From assembly GCF_900102795.1 (NCBI RefSeq), contig NZ_FMWG01000004.1, forward strand, positions 124,001 through 188,000: DNA of 64,000 nt. The letters are read 5' to 3'. Each line of letters opens with the position of its first letter. Within the stretch, counting starts at the first letter, position 1. This document shows positions 7,299 to 15,573 of the stretch, one piece after another. Source of the stretch: Epibacterium ulvae. Its GTDB lineage: Bacteria; Pseudomonadota; Alphaproteobacteria; Rhodobacterales; Rhodobacteraceae. Under the pieces are notes generated by a model. The model searched no databases. It was not told where the DNA came from and saw only the letters and a program-made list of their open reading frames with translations. The position numbers and the translations under genes are program-made.

Positions 7299-10237
7299 GC
7301 CGTATCCAAGGCGGTCTTATCAACCGCGATAAACCACTGAATTTCACGTTCAATGGCAAATCGTTCCGGGGATTTGAGGGCGATACGCTGGCCTCTGCCC
7401 TATGGGCAAATGATGTGCAATTGATTGGGCGCAGTTTTAAATATCACCGTCCGCGTGGGATTTATTCAGCTGGATCTGAGGAACCCAACGCCTTGGTTGA
7501 ATTGCGCAGTGGCGCCCGACAGGAACCCAACACGCGCGCGACGGTGGTTGAGCTATTTGAGGGGCTGAGTGCCAAAAGCCAGAACCATGTCGGATCTCTT
7601 GATCATGATGTGCTGGCACTGAATGATCTGTTTTCGCCGTTTTTGTCGGCCGGGTTTTATTATAAAACCTTTATGTGGCCGCGGGCGTTTTGGGAGAAGG
7701 TTTATGAACCCGCGATCCGGCGTGCGGCGGGCTTGGGCAGCCTGTCGATGGAGGCAGATCCGGATGCCTATGATCGGGGATATCTGCATCCAGATCTTTT
7801 GGTGATCGGTGCAGGCGCTGCGGGTTTGATGGCGGCTTTAATGGCAGCACGGGCGGGTGCTGAAGTTGTGGTTGCCGATGACGACAGCCGTATGGGCGGC
7901 CGCCTTTTGGCTGAGGGTGGCCTGATTGATGACGCGCCTGCGGTTGACTGGGTTGAAACCGTTTTGGCGGAACTTGGATCATTGCCAAATGTGCGCATGA
8001 TGCCACGCACCACAGTGTTTGGTGCTTATGACCACGGGATTTTCGGTGCGGTCGAACGGGTTGCGGATCACTTGGCCACTCCAGAAGATCGTGTGCGCCA
8101 GACCTTGTGGCGGATAACGGCAAAAGCAAGCATCCTTGCAACCGGTGCAACCGAGCGTCATATTCCTTTTGCAGATAATGACCGGCCGGGCATTTTGCTG
8201 TCTGGAGCTGTGCGGGCTTATGCCAATCGATGGGCGGTTGTACCGCACCGACGTAATGACGCGCCTATAGCGATTTTTACCAACAACGACGATGGTCATC
8301 GTACCGCGCAAAGCCTGTTGCAGAAAGACGTGCCGCTATTGGGCGTGGTTGATGCCCGATCAGATGCTGAAAGTCATGGAGATTACAAAACCTTTTCGGG
8401 AGCAACCGTAACCGGGACCCGTGGGCGCAAAGGAATCAGGGCTGTTCAGATCGCCCACAATGGGCAACGCAACTGGTTGCCATGTGGTGGGCTTGCGGTT
8501 TCCGGCGGCTGGAACCCCAACGTCCATCTGGCCTCGCACCACCGGGGACGGCCGCGATGGGATGAGGCCAAGCTTGCTTTTGTGCCGGATGAAAATGCAC
8601 CAAAGGGGATGTTCATTGCTGGTGCAGCGCGGGGGCAGGGCAGCACAAAAGAGGCTTTGGCAGATGGTCAACGCATTGCCATGACTGTGCTGGATCAGCT
8701 TGGCTTTGGACCTGTCAATGTACCGCTGCCGGTTGCAGAAGACGAGGCAGGCGACATTGCACCGATCTGGCATGTGCCCTCGTCAAAACGGGCCTGGGTT
8801 GATTTTCAAAACGATGTGACGGTTAAGGATATCAAGCTGGCACATCAGGAGAATATGCGGCCGGTTGAACATCTAAAGCGGTGGACCACATTGGGTATGG
8901 CAACCGATCAGGGGAAAACCTCTAATGTGACGGCGCTTGCCGTGATGGCGGAGCTGACGGGGCAAACCCTCCCTGAGACGGGCACAACAATTTTCCGCCC
9001 TCCTTATACACCAGTGAGCATGGGGGTTTTGGGCGGTGGAGACACCGGAGCGCATTTTCGCCCGCGTCGGCTGACGCCGAGTGATACATGGGCCAAAACG
9101 CAGGGCGCGGTGTTTGTTGAAGCTGGACAGTGGATGCGGGCGCAGTATTTCCCGCGTTCAGGGGAAACCCATTGGCGCCAAACCGTTGATCGCGAAGCAT
9201 TGGCGGTGCGTTCTGGGGTTGGGATCTGCGATGTGACCACGCTTGGCAAGATCGATGTTCAGGGGGCGGATGCAGGTGAGTTTCTGAATCGGGTCTACGC
9301 CAATATGATGGGCACGCTGAAAGTGGGCATGGTGCGCTACGGGCTGATGCTGCGCGAGGACGGGCATTTGTACGATGATGGCACCTGCGCGCGGCTTGCA
9401 GAACAGCACTATGTTGTCACCACAACCACGGCCAATGCGGGGATTGTGTATCAACGTATGGAATTTGCACGTCAGTGTCTGTGGCCAGAGTTGGATGTGA
9501 CCCTCATCTCTACGACAGATGCATGGGCGCAGATTGCGGTTGCTGGGCCTAAATCGCGGGCGTTGCTGGAGCGTCTTGTGGATGACGCTGACATCTCAAA
9601 TGAAGCGTTTCCGTTTATGGCGTGCCAAGAGGTGACGGTGTGCAACGGGCTGCGCGCGCGATTGTTCCGGATCTCATTTTCGGGGGAATTGGCCTACGAG
9701 CTGGCGGTGCCTGCCCGCTATGGCAATGCCTTGATGGAGCGTTTGATGGAACAGGGGCAGGATCTGGGAGTGACGCCTTATGGCACGGAAACACTGGGTG
9801 TTTTGCGGATCGAAAAAGGGCATGCCACCGGCAATGAACTGACGGGCCAAACCACGGCGGCCATGTTGGGGCTGGGGAAGATGGTTTCTGTCAAAAAGGA
9901 TTCTATCGGAGCAGTTATGTCGCGCCGCGAAGGTCTGGCGGCTGATAAACGCCGTTTGGTGGGGTTTGAACCGATCGATGCCGCTGATCCGATCACAGCG
10001 GGTGCACATTTGATCAAGCCGGGAGAGGCAATGGATCTTGCACATGATCAGGGCTGGATTACCTCGGCGGCGTACTCTCCTCATGTCGGGTCCGCCATTG
10101 GGATTGGCTATCTGGAAGAGGGCGACCAGCGCATGGGGGAAGAGCTGATCGCGGCGAACCCGTTGGAGGGGCAAAATATTCCGGTTCGTGTTGTGTCAGC
10201 TCATTTTATTGATCCAAAAGGGGAGCGTTTGCGGTGA
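7295..10237 (+). CDS. soxA: Sarcosine oxidase, alpha subunit
   Basis: A 980-residue protein, normal for the family. In order: an N-terminal ferredoxin-like domain without cluster cysteines (about 15-100), an NAD-binding flavoprotein-disulfide-reductase-like region with VIGAGAAGLMAALMAARAG (about 170-188) and the motif ILATGATERHIPF, and a C-terminal GcvT/aminomethyltransferase half (about 610-975). The C-terminal part binds tetrahydrofolate and takes the methyl group as methylene-THF. It overlaps soxD by 4 bp and soxG by 4 bp. A paralogous tetramer acting on another N-methyl amino acid remains possible given the unusual delta subunit. Confidence 0.92.
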   Translation: MSRIQGGLINRDKPLNFTFNGKSFRGFEGDTLASALWANDVQLIGRSFKYHRPRGIYSAGSEEPNALVELRSGARQEPNTRATVVELFEGLSAKSQNHVGSLDHDVLALNDLFSPFLSAGFYYKTFMWPRAFWEKVYEPAIRRAAGLGSLSMEADPDAYDRGYLHPDLLVIGAGAAGLMAALMAARAGAEVVVADDDSRMGGRLLAEGGLIDDAPAVDWVETVLAELGSLPNVRMMPRTTVFGAYDHGIFGAVERVADHLATPEDRVRQTLWRITAKASILATGATERHIPFADNDRPGILLSGAVRAYANRWAVVPHRRNDAPIAIFTNNDDGHRTAQSLLQKDVPLLGVVDARSDAESHGDYKTFSGATVTGTRGRKGIRAVQIAHNGQRNWLPCGGLAVSGGWNPNVHLASHHRGRPRWDEAKLAFVPDENAPKGMFIAGAARGQGSTKEALADGQRIAMTVLDQLGFGPVNVPLPVAEDEAGDIAPIWHVPSSKRAWVDFQNDVTVKDIKLAHQENMRPVEHLKRWTTLGMATDQGKTSNVTALAVMAELTGQTLPETGTTIFRPPYTPVSMGVLGGGDTGAHFRPRRLTPSDTWAKTQGAVFVEAGQWMRAQYFPRSGETHWRQTVDREALAVRSGVGICDVTTLGKIDVQGADAGEFLNRVYANMMGTLKVGMVRYGLMLREDGHLYDDGTCARLAEQHYVVTTTTANAGIVYQRMEFARQCLWPELDVTLISTTDAWAQIAVAGPKSRALLERLVDDADISNEAFPFMACQEVTVCNGLRARLFRISFSGELAYELAVPARYGNALMERLMEQGQDLGVTPYGTETLGVLRIEKGHATGNELTGQTTAAMLGLGKMVSVKKDSIGAVMSRREGLAADKRRLVGFEPIDAADPITAGAHLIKPGEAMDLAHDQGWITSAAYSPHVGSAIGIGYLEEGDQRMGEELIAANPLEGQNIPVRVVSAHFIDPKGERLR

Positions 10238-10788
10238 CTGATCTCATTTCGATAACCGCGCTGGGGTCTTCGACGCCCTGCCATCACACTTTTGGGGCCT
10301 ATAGGTTACGTGAAAACAGTGGTTTGGCGCTTGCCTCATTTGCGGTGGCGCAAGGGGATGTTGTACCTGCGCCCTTTGGTTTGGATTTGCCCGAAGCAGG
10401 AGGCTTTTCAACGCAAGGGGCTTATGCGGCGTTCTGGACCGGACCCAATCAATGGATGATCGAAGGCGCGGGGCTGGCGGAGACCGATTTTGCGCAAGCC
10501 CTGCGCGCTGAAACCGCTGAGGCGCGCGTGACAGAGCAAACGGATGGCTGGGTGGCCTTTGATATTCTGGTGGAAGAGGGGGCGCAGATGGCACCTTTGT
10601 TGGCGCGGATCGTCAACCTGCCACAAAGCGCGCTTGCACCGGGGGGCGCGGTGCGTACCGGGTTTGACCACATGAGTGTTTTTGTCATCCGCCGTTCTGA
10701 TACACATCTTTCTGTCATTGGCATGCGCAGCCTGGCTGCGACCCTTTGGCATGCTTTGGAAACTGTTATTAAACGTTTGGAAACATAG
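10234..10788 (+). CDS. soxG: Sarcosine oxidase, gamma subunit
   Basis: A 184-residue protein starting at GTG overlapping the soxA stop (GTGA). It has the weakly conserved, GcvT-related fold of gamma subunits; recognisable pieces are TGPNQWMIEG and the C-terminal segment with SLAATLWHALE. The gamma subunit packs on the alpha subunit in the heterotetramer. Assignment relies on position and length as much as on sequence. Confidence 0.85.
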   Translation: MTDLISITALGSSTPCHHTFGAYRLRENSGLALASFAVAQGDVVPAPFGLDLPEAGGFSTQGAYAAFWTGPNQWMIEGAGLAETDFAQALRAETAEARVTEQTDGWVAFDILVEEGAQMAPLLARIVNLPQSALAPGGAVRTGFDHMSVFVIRRSDTHLSVIGMRSLAATLWHALETVIKRLET

Positions 10789-10830
10789 GAGAGACGCTCC
10801 CCTGTGTTGCTCCTAAATATTGAGGATATC

Positions 10831-11715
10831 ATGCAGAAATTCTGCCTCACCGTAACTTGCCGATCGACCCGCGGGGTGGTGGCTGCTGTCGCTACGTTCC
10901 TTGCGAAAAACGGCTGCAATATTTCCGATGCATCGCAATTCGATGACAATGAGACCGGTCAATTTTTCATGCGGGTGAGTTTTGCGCCGGAAACGGGTGC
11001 TGCTCTGCAGGATCTGGATGCGGCTTTTGTCGATATCGCGGATCGTTTTGATATGAGTTTCTCTTTTCATGATGAACAGGAGAAGATGAAGGTTATCATC
11101 ATGGTCAGCCGGTTTGGCCATTGTCTGAATGATCTTCTGTATCGCGCGCGGATTGGGGCGCTGCCGATCGAGGTTGTGGCGGTGATTTCAAATCATATGG
11201 ATTATCAAAAAGTTGTGGTAAATCAGGATATTCCATTCCACCGCATTAAAGTGACAAAAGAGAACAAACCTGAAGCTGAAGCGGCGATTATGCGTGTTGT
11301 GGAAGAGACGGGCGCTGAGCTTGTCGTGCTGGCCCGCTACATGCAGATTCTATCGGATGAAATGTGCCAGAAGATGTCTGGCCGTATCATCAACATTCAC
11401 CATTCCTTCCTGCCGTCTTTCAAAGGGGCGAATCCTTACAAGCAAGCTTTTGAAAAAGGCGTAAAATTGATTGGAGCGACCTCGCATTATGTGACGGCGG
11501 ATTTGGATGAAGGTCCGATCATTGAACAGGATATCGTGCGGATCAGCCATGCGCAGTCTGCATCGGATTATGTCTCGTTGGGGCGGGATGTTGAAAGCCA
11601 GGTTCTGGCGCGTGCGATTCACGCGCATGCCCACCACCGGGCCTTTTTGAATGGGACCAAAACAGTGGTCTTTCCCGCATCCTCTGGATCCTTTTCCAGT
11701 GAGCGCATGGGGTAA
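10831..11715 (+). CDS. purU: Formyltetrahydrofolate deformylase
   Basis: A 294-residue protein with an N-terminal ACT domain (about 1-80) and a formyltransferase-fold hydrolase domain carrying NIHHSFLPSFKGANPY and VTADLDEGPI. It hydrolyses 10-formyl-THF to formate and THF. ATG at 10831 is preferred over a GTG 27 bp upstream because GAGGA precedes it and the ACT domain starts directly. In sox operons purU disposes of the one-carbon units released by sarcosine oxidation and keeps free THF available. Last gene of the operon, followed by a strong terminator. Confidence 0.92.
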   Translation: MQKFCLTVTCRSTRGVVAAVATFLAKNGCNISDASQFDDNETGQFFMRVSFAPETGAALQDLDAAFVDIADRFDMSFSFHDEQEKMKVIIMVSRFGHCLNDLLYRARIGALPIEVVAVISNHMDYQKVVVNQDIPFHRIKVTKENKPEAEAAIMRVVEETGAELVVLARYMQILSDEMCQKMSGRIINIHHSFLPSFKGANPYKQAFEKGVKLIGATSHYVTADLDEGPIIEQDIVRISHAQSASDYVSLGRDVESQVLARAIHAHAHHRAFLNGTKTVVFPASSGSFSSERMG

Positions 11716-11724
11716 TATGATATC

Positions 11725-11760
11725 TTCAACCCGTTGAACCTTGGGGTTCAACGGGTTGAA
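11725..11760 (+). terminator. Strong hairpin after purU
   Basis: A perfect 16-bp stem (11725-11740 with 11745-11760) closed by the tetraloop TTGG, 10 bp after the purU stop. No T-run follows, so it may work as a transcript-stabilising or convergent terminator; it lies between two converging operons. Confidence 0.75.
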
Positions 11761-11763
11761 AGG

Positions 11764-11784
11764 ATCAAGGTGCAGATCCTTGAT
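11764..11784 (-). terminator. Second hairpin between converging operons
   Basis: ATCAAGG (11764-11770) pairs with CCTTGAT (11778-11784) around a 7-nt loop. It touches the stop codon of the next minus-strand gene and probably serves as its 3' end. Confidence 0.45.
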
Positions 11785-12221
11785 TATTCTGTGGGGACTT
11801 GGTTCCACATATCGCCAACGATTTTCCATTCACCGTCGATCTTGTCCATCACATAAAGATAGGTGCCAGCGCCATCGACGCCAATTGAAGGCACTTTTGC
11901 AATGACATCTCCGATCATAACGGCGAGGGTTTCATCGTCTGAAATAAACAGATGATCGATGTCATGGGTGACATCCCCGTCATTGCCGGTCACAAAAGAG
12001 AACAGTTGTTCAGCTTCTGCAAGGCCGTTTAGGTTCATCGGCGTGCCAGGGGCGATCCACATGACGTCTGGGCCATAAAGATCTACCAGACCTTTGACGT
12101 CTTTTTCCACGATACCAGTGTTGAATGCGTCATTTACGGCGTTCAATTCTGTTGTGGCGTCCTGTGCAGATACTGGCAGAGCTGTTGCAGCGAGAAGGGC
12201 GAGAGATGTGAGAAAACGCAT
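11784..12221 (-). CDS. Exported SnoaL/NTF2-like (DUF4440-type) protein
   Basis: A 145-residue protein with a Sec signal peptide (MRFLTSLALLAATALPVSA, cut before QDA). The mature part has the pattern of NTF2-like alpha+beta barrels: an early helix with LNAVNDAFNTG, the segment LVDLYGPDVMWIAPG, and a last strand ending WKIVGDMWNQ. Such proteins can be enzymes or binding proteins; no catalytic residues can be assigned. It is a tandem paralogue of the next gene (same signal, same ending WKIV.DMW), separated by 14 bp. Last gene of a five-gene minus operon with a peroxiredoxin-like gene and an exporter. Function unknown. Confidence 0.8.
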   Translation of the reverse strand: MRFLTSLALLAATALPVSAQDATTELNAVNDAFNTGIVEKDVKGLVDLYGPDVMWIAPGTPMNLNGLAEAEQLFSFVTGNDGDVTHDIDHLFISDDETLAVMIGDVIAKVPSIGVDGAGTYLYVMDKIDGEWKIVGDMWNQVPTE

Positions 12222-12235
12222 AGGTTAGACCTTTC

Positions 12236-12688
12236 TTATTGCTGCTCTTGCGGCTGGTGCTGGTGCCACATGTCTGTAACGATTTTCCAGCTGTCACCTT
12301 CAGGTTTCATGACAAAAAGAAACGTGCCTGTGGTGTCGAGATTGAACTCTTCCACTTTGACGATGGCGGTGCCCACCATAACGGCAAGAGACCCGTCATC
12401 CGCGACAACCAGCTTGTCAATGGAGTGATCATTGACTCCGTTTTTGGACGCCAGGAAAGCAAAGGTCGGGCGAATTGCGTCGTGGCCCTGGGCCAGGGGT
12501 TTATTCTGTTCAATCCACAGGGCGTCTTCTGCGTAAAGGCTGACGAGACCCTCAACATTTTTTGCAACGGTGTATTCGTTGAAGAGATCGTTAAAGGCAT
12601 TCAGGCTGTCGATCACGTCCTGTTTTGCATCAGCAAGAGCCATGCCCGCTGACAGGGCCAGAGCGGCCACGGTTGAGATAAAACGCAT
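12236..12688 (-). CDS. Exported SnoaL/NTF2-like protein, tandem paralogue
   Basis: A 150-residue protein with a Sec signal peptide (MRFISTVAALALSAGMALA). The mature region shares with its neighbour the segments LFNEYTVAKNVEGLVSLYAEDALWI and WKIVTDMWHQ, so the pair arose by duplication. The fold prediction is an NTF2-like barrel with a hydrophobic pocket. It ends in a Q/H-rich tail. Periplasmic. Position behind a multidrug-type exporter gene suggests a shared small-molecule or stress role, which is inference. Confidence 0.8.
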   Translation of the reverse strand: MRFISTVAALALSAGMALADAKQDVIDSLNAFNDLFNEYTVAKNVEGLVSLYAEDALWIEQNKPLAQGHDAIRPTFAFLASKNGVNDHSIDKLVVADDGSLAVMVGTAIVKVEEFNLDTTGTFLFVMKPEGDSWKIVTDMWHQHQPQEQQ

Positions 12689-12703
12689 GTGCGTTGTCCT
12701 TTC

Positions 12704-13900
12704 TTAGGTCTTTACCGGGTTAGGAAGCCGGATAGATTTGGTTTGAGTGAGTGCAAAGCCCAAGACACCTGAAATGGTCATCGCGGTGACCATTGGCAGG
12801 GACGAGCCATCAAAAAACGGACTGCCCAGGGCAATCATCAGCGCGCCGGTCAGCATTTGCAGTGTACCGCCGAGTGAAGAGGCCAGACCAGCGATAGCGC
12901 CGTGGTTTTCAAGAGAGAGAACCATGACGGTTGGGACAACCAGACCAAGGCAAAAGAAGCCAAGGAACAGAACGCCTGCCAGGAGATAAAGCGTGGTCAC
13001 TCCGGCAAGAGTGCATGCCCCAAGGAACAGCATCAAGCTGACAAAACCGGCAACCGCCAGACGCACCAGACGGTGCATGCCGAGTGCCGCGCCTGCTTTG
13101 CCCGATATCATGGTGGCGATGAAAAACCCGATGCCGTTCAAAGCAAAAGCCAGACCAAACCCTGTGGGAGTCAGGCCAAATTCGCCTGTGTAGACAAAGG
13201 AGGCTGAGGCGATGAAGACAAAGAAGCTGGACATTGCGAAGCCGCCAATGAAGGTCAGGCTGAGATATTCCGGGTCCGCGAGAAGCGTTTTACACCCGGA
13301 GACAAAGCTGTTTCGATTGAAAGCCACACGCTTGTCTGTTGGCAATGTTTCCTGAAACAGTGCAAGGATCATGAGAAGGCCCAAACCTGCCAGCGCTGCA
13401 AGCGTGCCAAAAATTCCCTGCCACCCGGCAAAGCGCAAGACACCACTGCCCGCAAGCGGTGCCAGCATGGGAGATACGCTGACGATCATCATCATGAACC
13501 CCATCAATTGCGCGCCATCCGTGCCGGTATAGCGATCCCGAACCACGGCGCGGGGAACAACCATCAAAGCGGCGCCGCCCAAAGCCTGAAGCAGACGGGC
13601 TGCGATCAGAATCTCGATGCTGGGCGCAAATGCAGCAAGCACAGAGCCTGCTGCAAAAATGGCGACACCGATGAACAGGGGAAGTTTCCGGCCAAATTGG
13701 TCTGCAATTGGACCATAAATCAATTGTGCTAGTCCAAACCCAAGGAAATACGCGGTGAGTGTCAGCTGCACTGTTCCAATCTCGGTGTTAAGATCCTGCG
13801 CAATGGTCGGCAGGGCTGGAAGGTACATATCAATCGCCAAGGGGCCGAGGCAGGTCAACAGACCAAGAACCAGAGCCAGTTTTAACTTTCCCTGTTCCAT
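12704..13900 (-). CDS. Bcr/CflA-type MFS multidrug exporter
   Basis: 398 residues with about twelve hydrophobic segments. TM1 contains the Bcr/CflA signature LGPLAIDMYLPALPTIA, and the loop 2-3 motif appears as GPIADQFGRKLPLF. Members of this drug:H+ antiporter-1 subfamily expel bicyclomycin, chloramphenicol or sulfonamide-like compounds; the natural substrate here is unknown. It lies 3 bp from the upstream SnoaL gene and 15 bp from the downstream one, inside a TetR-linked operon, which fits an inducible efflux unit. Confidence 0.88.
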   Translation of the reverse strand: MEQGKLKLALVLGLLTCLGPLAIDMYLPALPTIAQDLNTEIGTVQLTLTAYFLGFGLAQLIYGPIADQFGRKLPLFIGVAIFAAGSVLAAFAPSIEILIAARLLQALGGAALMVVPRAVVRDRYTGTDGAQLMGFMMMIVSVSPMLAPLAGSGVLRFAGWQGIFGTLAALAGLGLLMILALFQETLPTDKRVAFNRNSFVSGCKTLLADPEYLSLTFIGGFAMSSFFVFIASASFVYTGEFGLTPTGFGLAFALNGIGFFIATMISGKAGAALGMHRLVRLAVAGFVSLMLFLGACTLAGVTTLYLLAGVLFLGFFCLGLVVPTVMVLSLENHGAIAGLASSLGGTLQMLTGALMIALGSPFFDGSSLPMVTAMTISGVLGFALTQTKSIRLPNPVKT

Positions 13901-13903
13901 GGG

Positions 13904-14308
13904 TTAGTTTTCTTCGCCGGGGTAGTCACCGGTGTCGGGACGAATGAAGATCACTTCACGTATCACTTGCCAGCGGTTGTCTTCAAAGGCGAGATCAATG
14001 CTGAGCACTAGCAAAGAAGGGCTGCCGCCCAGTTCGTTCTTACGGGTGATCAGCACATGGCCATTATTGCCATCTGCAGTAATGTCGTTGAATTGAGCCC
14101 ATGTGTTCATCGGGCCTGTGGCGCTTTCAGCCATGCCTTTAAACATGGCCATAAAGCCTTGTTTGTCAGCTTTGTTCAGGTTGCCTTCCATATCGATCAT
14201 CTGGATCTGCATATCGGTGTGATACAGCCGATCCAGTGCGTCGATATCAAAGTTTGATCCGGCTTGGATCAGGGCGTCCATTGTGTTGCGAATAGCTTCT
14301 ACTGTCAT
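13904..14308 (-). CDS. Cytosolic SnoaL/NTF2-like protein
   Basis: 134 residues, no signal peptide. It begins with a helix (VEAIRNTMDALIQAG) and continues with FDIDALDRLYHTDMQIQM, the usual SnoaL/DUF4440 layout. It is the third NTF2-like gene in this operon but differs from the two exported paralogues in lacking a leader. Function unknown; may bind or modify the compound handled by the neighbouring exporter or peroxiredoxin-like protein. Confidence 0.75.
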   Translation of the reverse strand: MTVEAIRNTMDALIQAGSNFDIDALDRLYHTDMQIQMIDMEGNLNKADKQGFMAMFKGMAESATGPMNTWAQFNDITADGNNGHVLITRKNELGGSPSLLVLSIDLAFEDNRWQVIREVIFIRPDTGDYPGEEN

Positions 14309-14320
14309 GGCGATGTTCCT

Positions 14321-14851
14321 TTATTCGTGGCTACCGTTGACGGGAAATTTGGTTGTTTGACTGCGCAGCCAGGTCAGACCGTTCAGAACCGATTGCAGAT
14401 CAGGGCGTGCAAAAGGCACGTTTGAGGTATCGACCAGCTGCAGGTTTCCGTCTTCGTTGACGATGAAGAAACCAGGTTCTGCAAAGGGGGCTTCCACATT
14501 CATTCCGTTGCGAACACCCGAAATGTAAAGGCCAAGCATGCGGGCTTGATCGAGGGTCAGACCATAGCCAACAGGGTAGCTTGGATTGACTTCACTGATC
14601 TGTTCTGTGGCGCGGGTCTCACTGTCGGTGGAAACAGCAATGATATCGATACCAATTTTGGAATATCCTTCACGAAGCTGTTCAAGCTGTTTGAGATAGC
14701 TGGTACAAAGTGGGCAATGTTTGCCGCGATAGACAACGATTAGTTTCCAATCGTGCCCCAGCGCTGGGGTGGCGAGATCAGCTTGGCCACCACCAAGCAA
14801 AGGGAGAGTGATCGCTGGGAAGGCTTTTCCAGCGGCGAGTTTATGAGTCAT
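14321..14851 (-). CDS. Peroxiredoxin-like (AhpC/TSA family) protein
   Basis: 176 residues with a thioredoxin fold. The active-site loop reads YRGKHCPLCTSYLKQL, with C46 as peroxidatic-type cysteine and C49 three residues on, a CxxC arrangement found in the peroxiredoxin-like/redoxin subgroup rather than in 2-Cys AhpC. It probably reduces peroxides or disulfides in the cytoplasm. First gene of the five-gene operon, with a sigma70-like promoter and the putative TetR operator immediately upstream. Confidence 0.85.
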   Translation of the reverse strand: MTHKLAAGKAFPAITLPLLGGGQADLATPALGHDWKLIVVYRGKHCPLCTSYLKQLEQLREGYSKIGIDIIAVSTDSETRATEQISEVNPSYPVGYGLTLDQARMLGLYISGVRNGMNVEAPFAEPGFFIVNEDGNLQLVDTSNVPFARPDLQSVLNGLTWLRSQTTKFPVNGSHE

Positions 14852-14871
14852 GTGAGCGAACCCTTGATTTA

Positions 14872-14937
14872 TGTATCGATTGATATTTATATTGAGGCTG
14901 AGCGCAGTACGTCAAGGGTTTTATATTGAGCGATACA
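14872..14937. promoter_or_regulatory. Divergent promoter with a long inverted repeat, probable TetR operator
   Basis: TGTATCGATTGATAT (14872-14886) and ATATTGAGCGATACA (14923-14937) form an inverted repeat with 12 of 15 positions matching. A third half, ATATTGAG, is at 14889-14896. Reading leftwards there is a good promoter for the peroxiredoxin operon: TTGACG (14915-14910) and TATAAA (14891-14886) with an 18-bp spacer, so the left repeat half overlaps the -10 box. The right half overlaps the start of the TetR gene. This fits repression of the operon and self-control by the TetR protein. Confidence 0.6.
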
Positions 14938-15534
14938 AAAAAAATGGGGCGACCCAGGAAATTCGATTATGACGAAGCTTTGCTGAGCGCGATGTCCGTG
15001 TTCTGGGCGAAGGGCTATGATGGTGCATCGCTGCGAGATTTGACCAAGGCGATGGGGATCACAGGCCCCAGCATGTATGCGGCCTTTGGTGATAAAAGAG
15101 AGCTTTTTCTCAAGACGATAGACCAATACGCAGATGTTGATGGCTGCAAGCCAGTTGTTGATTTTGAAGCGGAAGAAGACATTCAAAAAGCTGTGCGGGG
15201 TTTTTTGGAAGAGGTGATCCAATACGCAACAGATAGTGGTTATGGGGCTAAGGGGTGCTTTTTAGCTTCATCTGTTTCGACCAATATCGGGCAGGTCGAC
15301 GGGGTTGATGAACGTGTTCGCAAAGCAATTGATGACACGGATCAGCGGCTTGCGCAGCGGTTTGAGCGCGAAAAGCAAAAAGGAACTTTGCCACCGGATT
15401 TTCCATCGCTGCAGCGCGCGGCTCTCTTATATGATATCCGACAGGGCTATATGTTTCGCGGGCGTGCCGGGTGGACTGCAGAAGAGCTGAAACGCGATCT
15501 GGATCATCGCATTCAGATGATTCTGTCATTCTAA
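14926..15534 (+). CDS. TetR/AcrR-family transcriptional regulator
   Basis: About 200 residues. The N-terminal HTH reads ALLSAMSVFWAKGYDGASL...GITGPSMYAAFGDKREL, typical TetR. A start at TTG 14926, with AAGG 8 bp upstream, or at ATG 14944 (MGRPRKFDYD) are both possible. Divergent from the peroxiredoxin/exporter operon and flanked by an inverted repeat, so it most likely represses that operon and itself. The C-terminal ligand domain is not informative about the inducer. Confidence 0.85.
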   Translation: MSDTKKMGRPRKFDYDEALLSAMSVFWAKGYDGASLRDLTKAMGITGPSMYAAFGDKRELFLKTIDQYADVDGCKPVVDFEAEEDIQKAVRGFLEEVIQYATDSGYGAKGCFLASSVSTNIGQVDGVDERVRKAIDDTDQRLAQRFEREKQKGTLPPDFPSLQRAALLYDIRQGYMFRGRAGWTAEELKRDLDHRIQMILSF

Positions 15535-15537
15535 GTA

Positions 15538-15567
15538 AAAGCGCGCCGGGGACACCCGACGCGCTTT
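15538..15567. terminator. Bidirectional terminator hairpin
   Basis: AAAGCGCG/CGCGCTTT with an inner CGGG/CCCG pairing around GACA, one internal mismatch. It sits between the convergent TetR and metallo-hydrolase genes and has A-rich and T-rich flanks, so it can act for both. Confidence 0.7.
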
Positions 15568-15573
15568 ACACTT

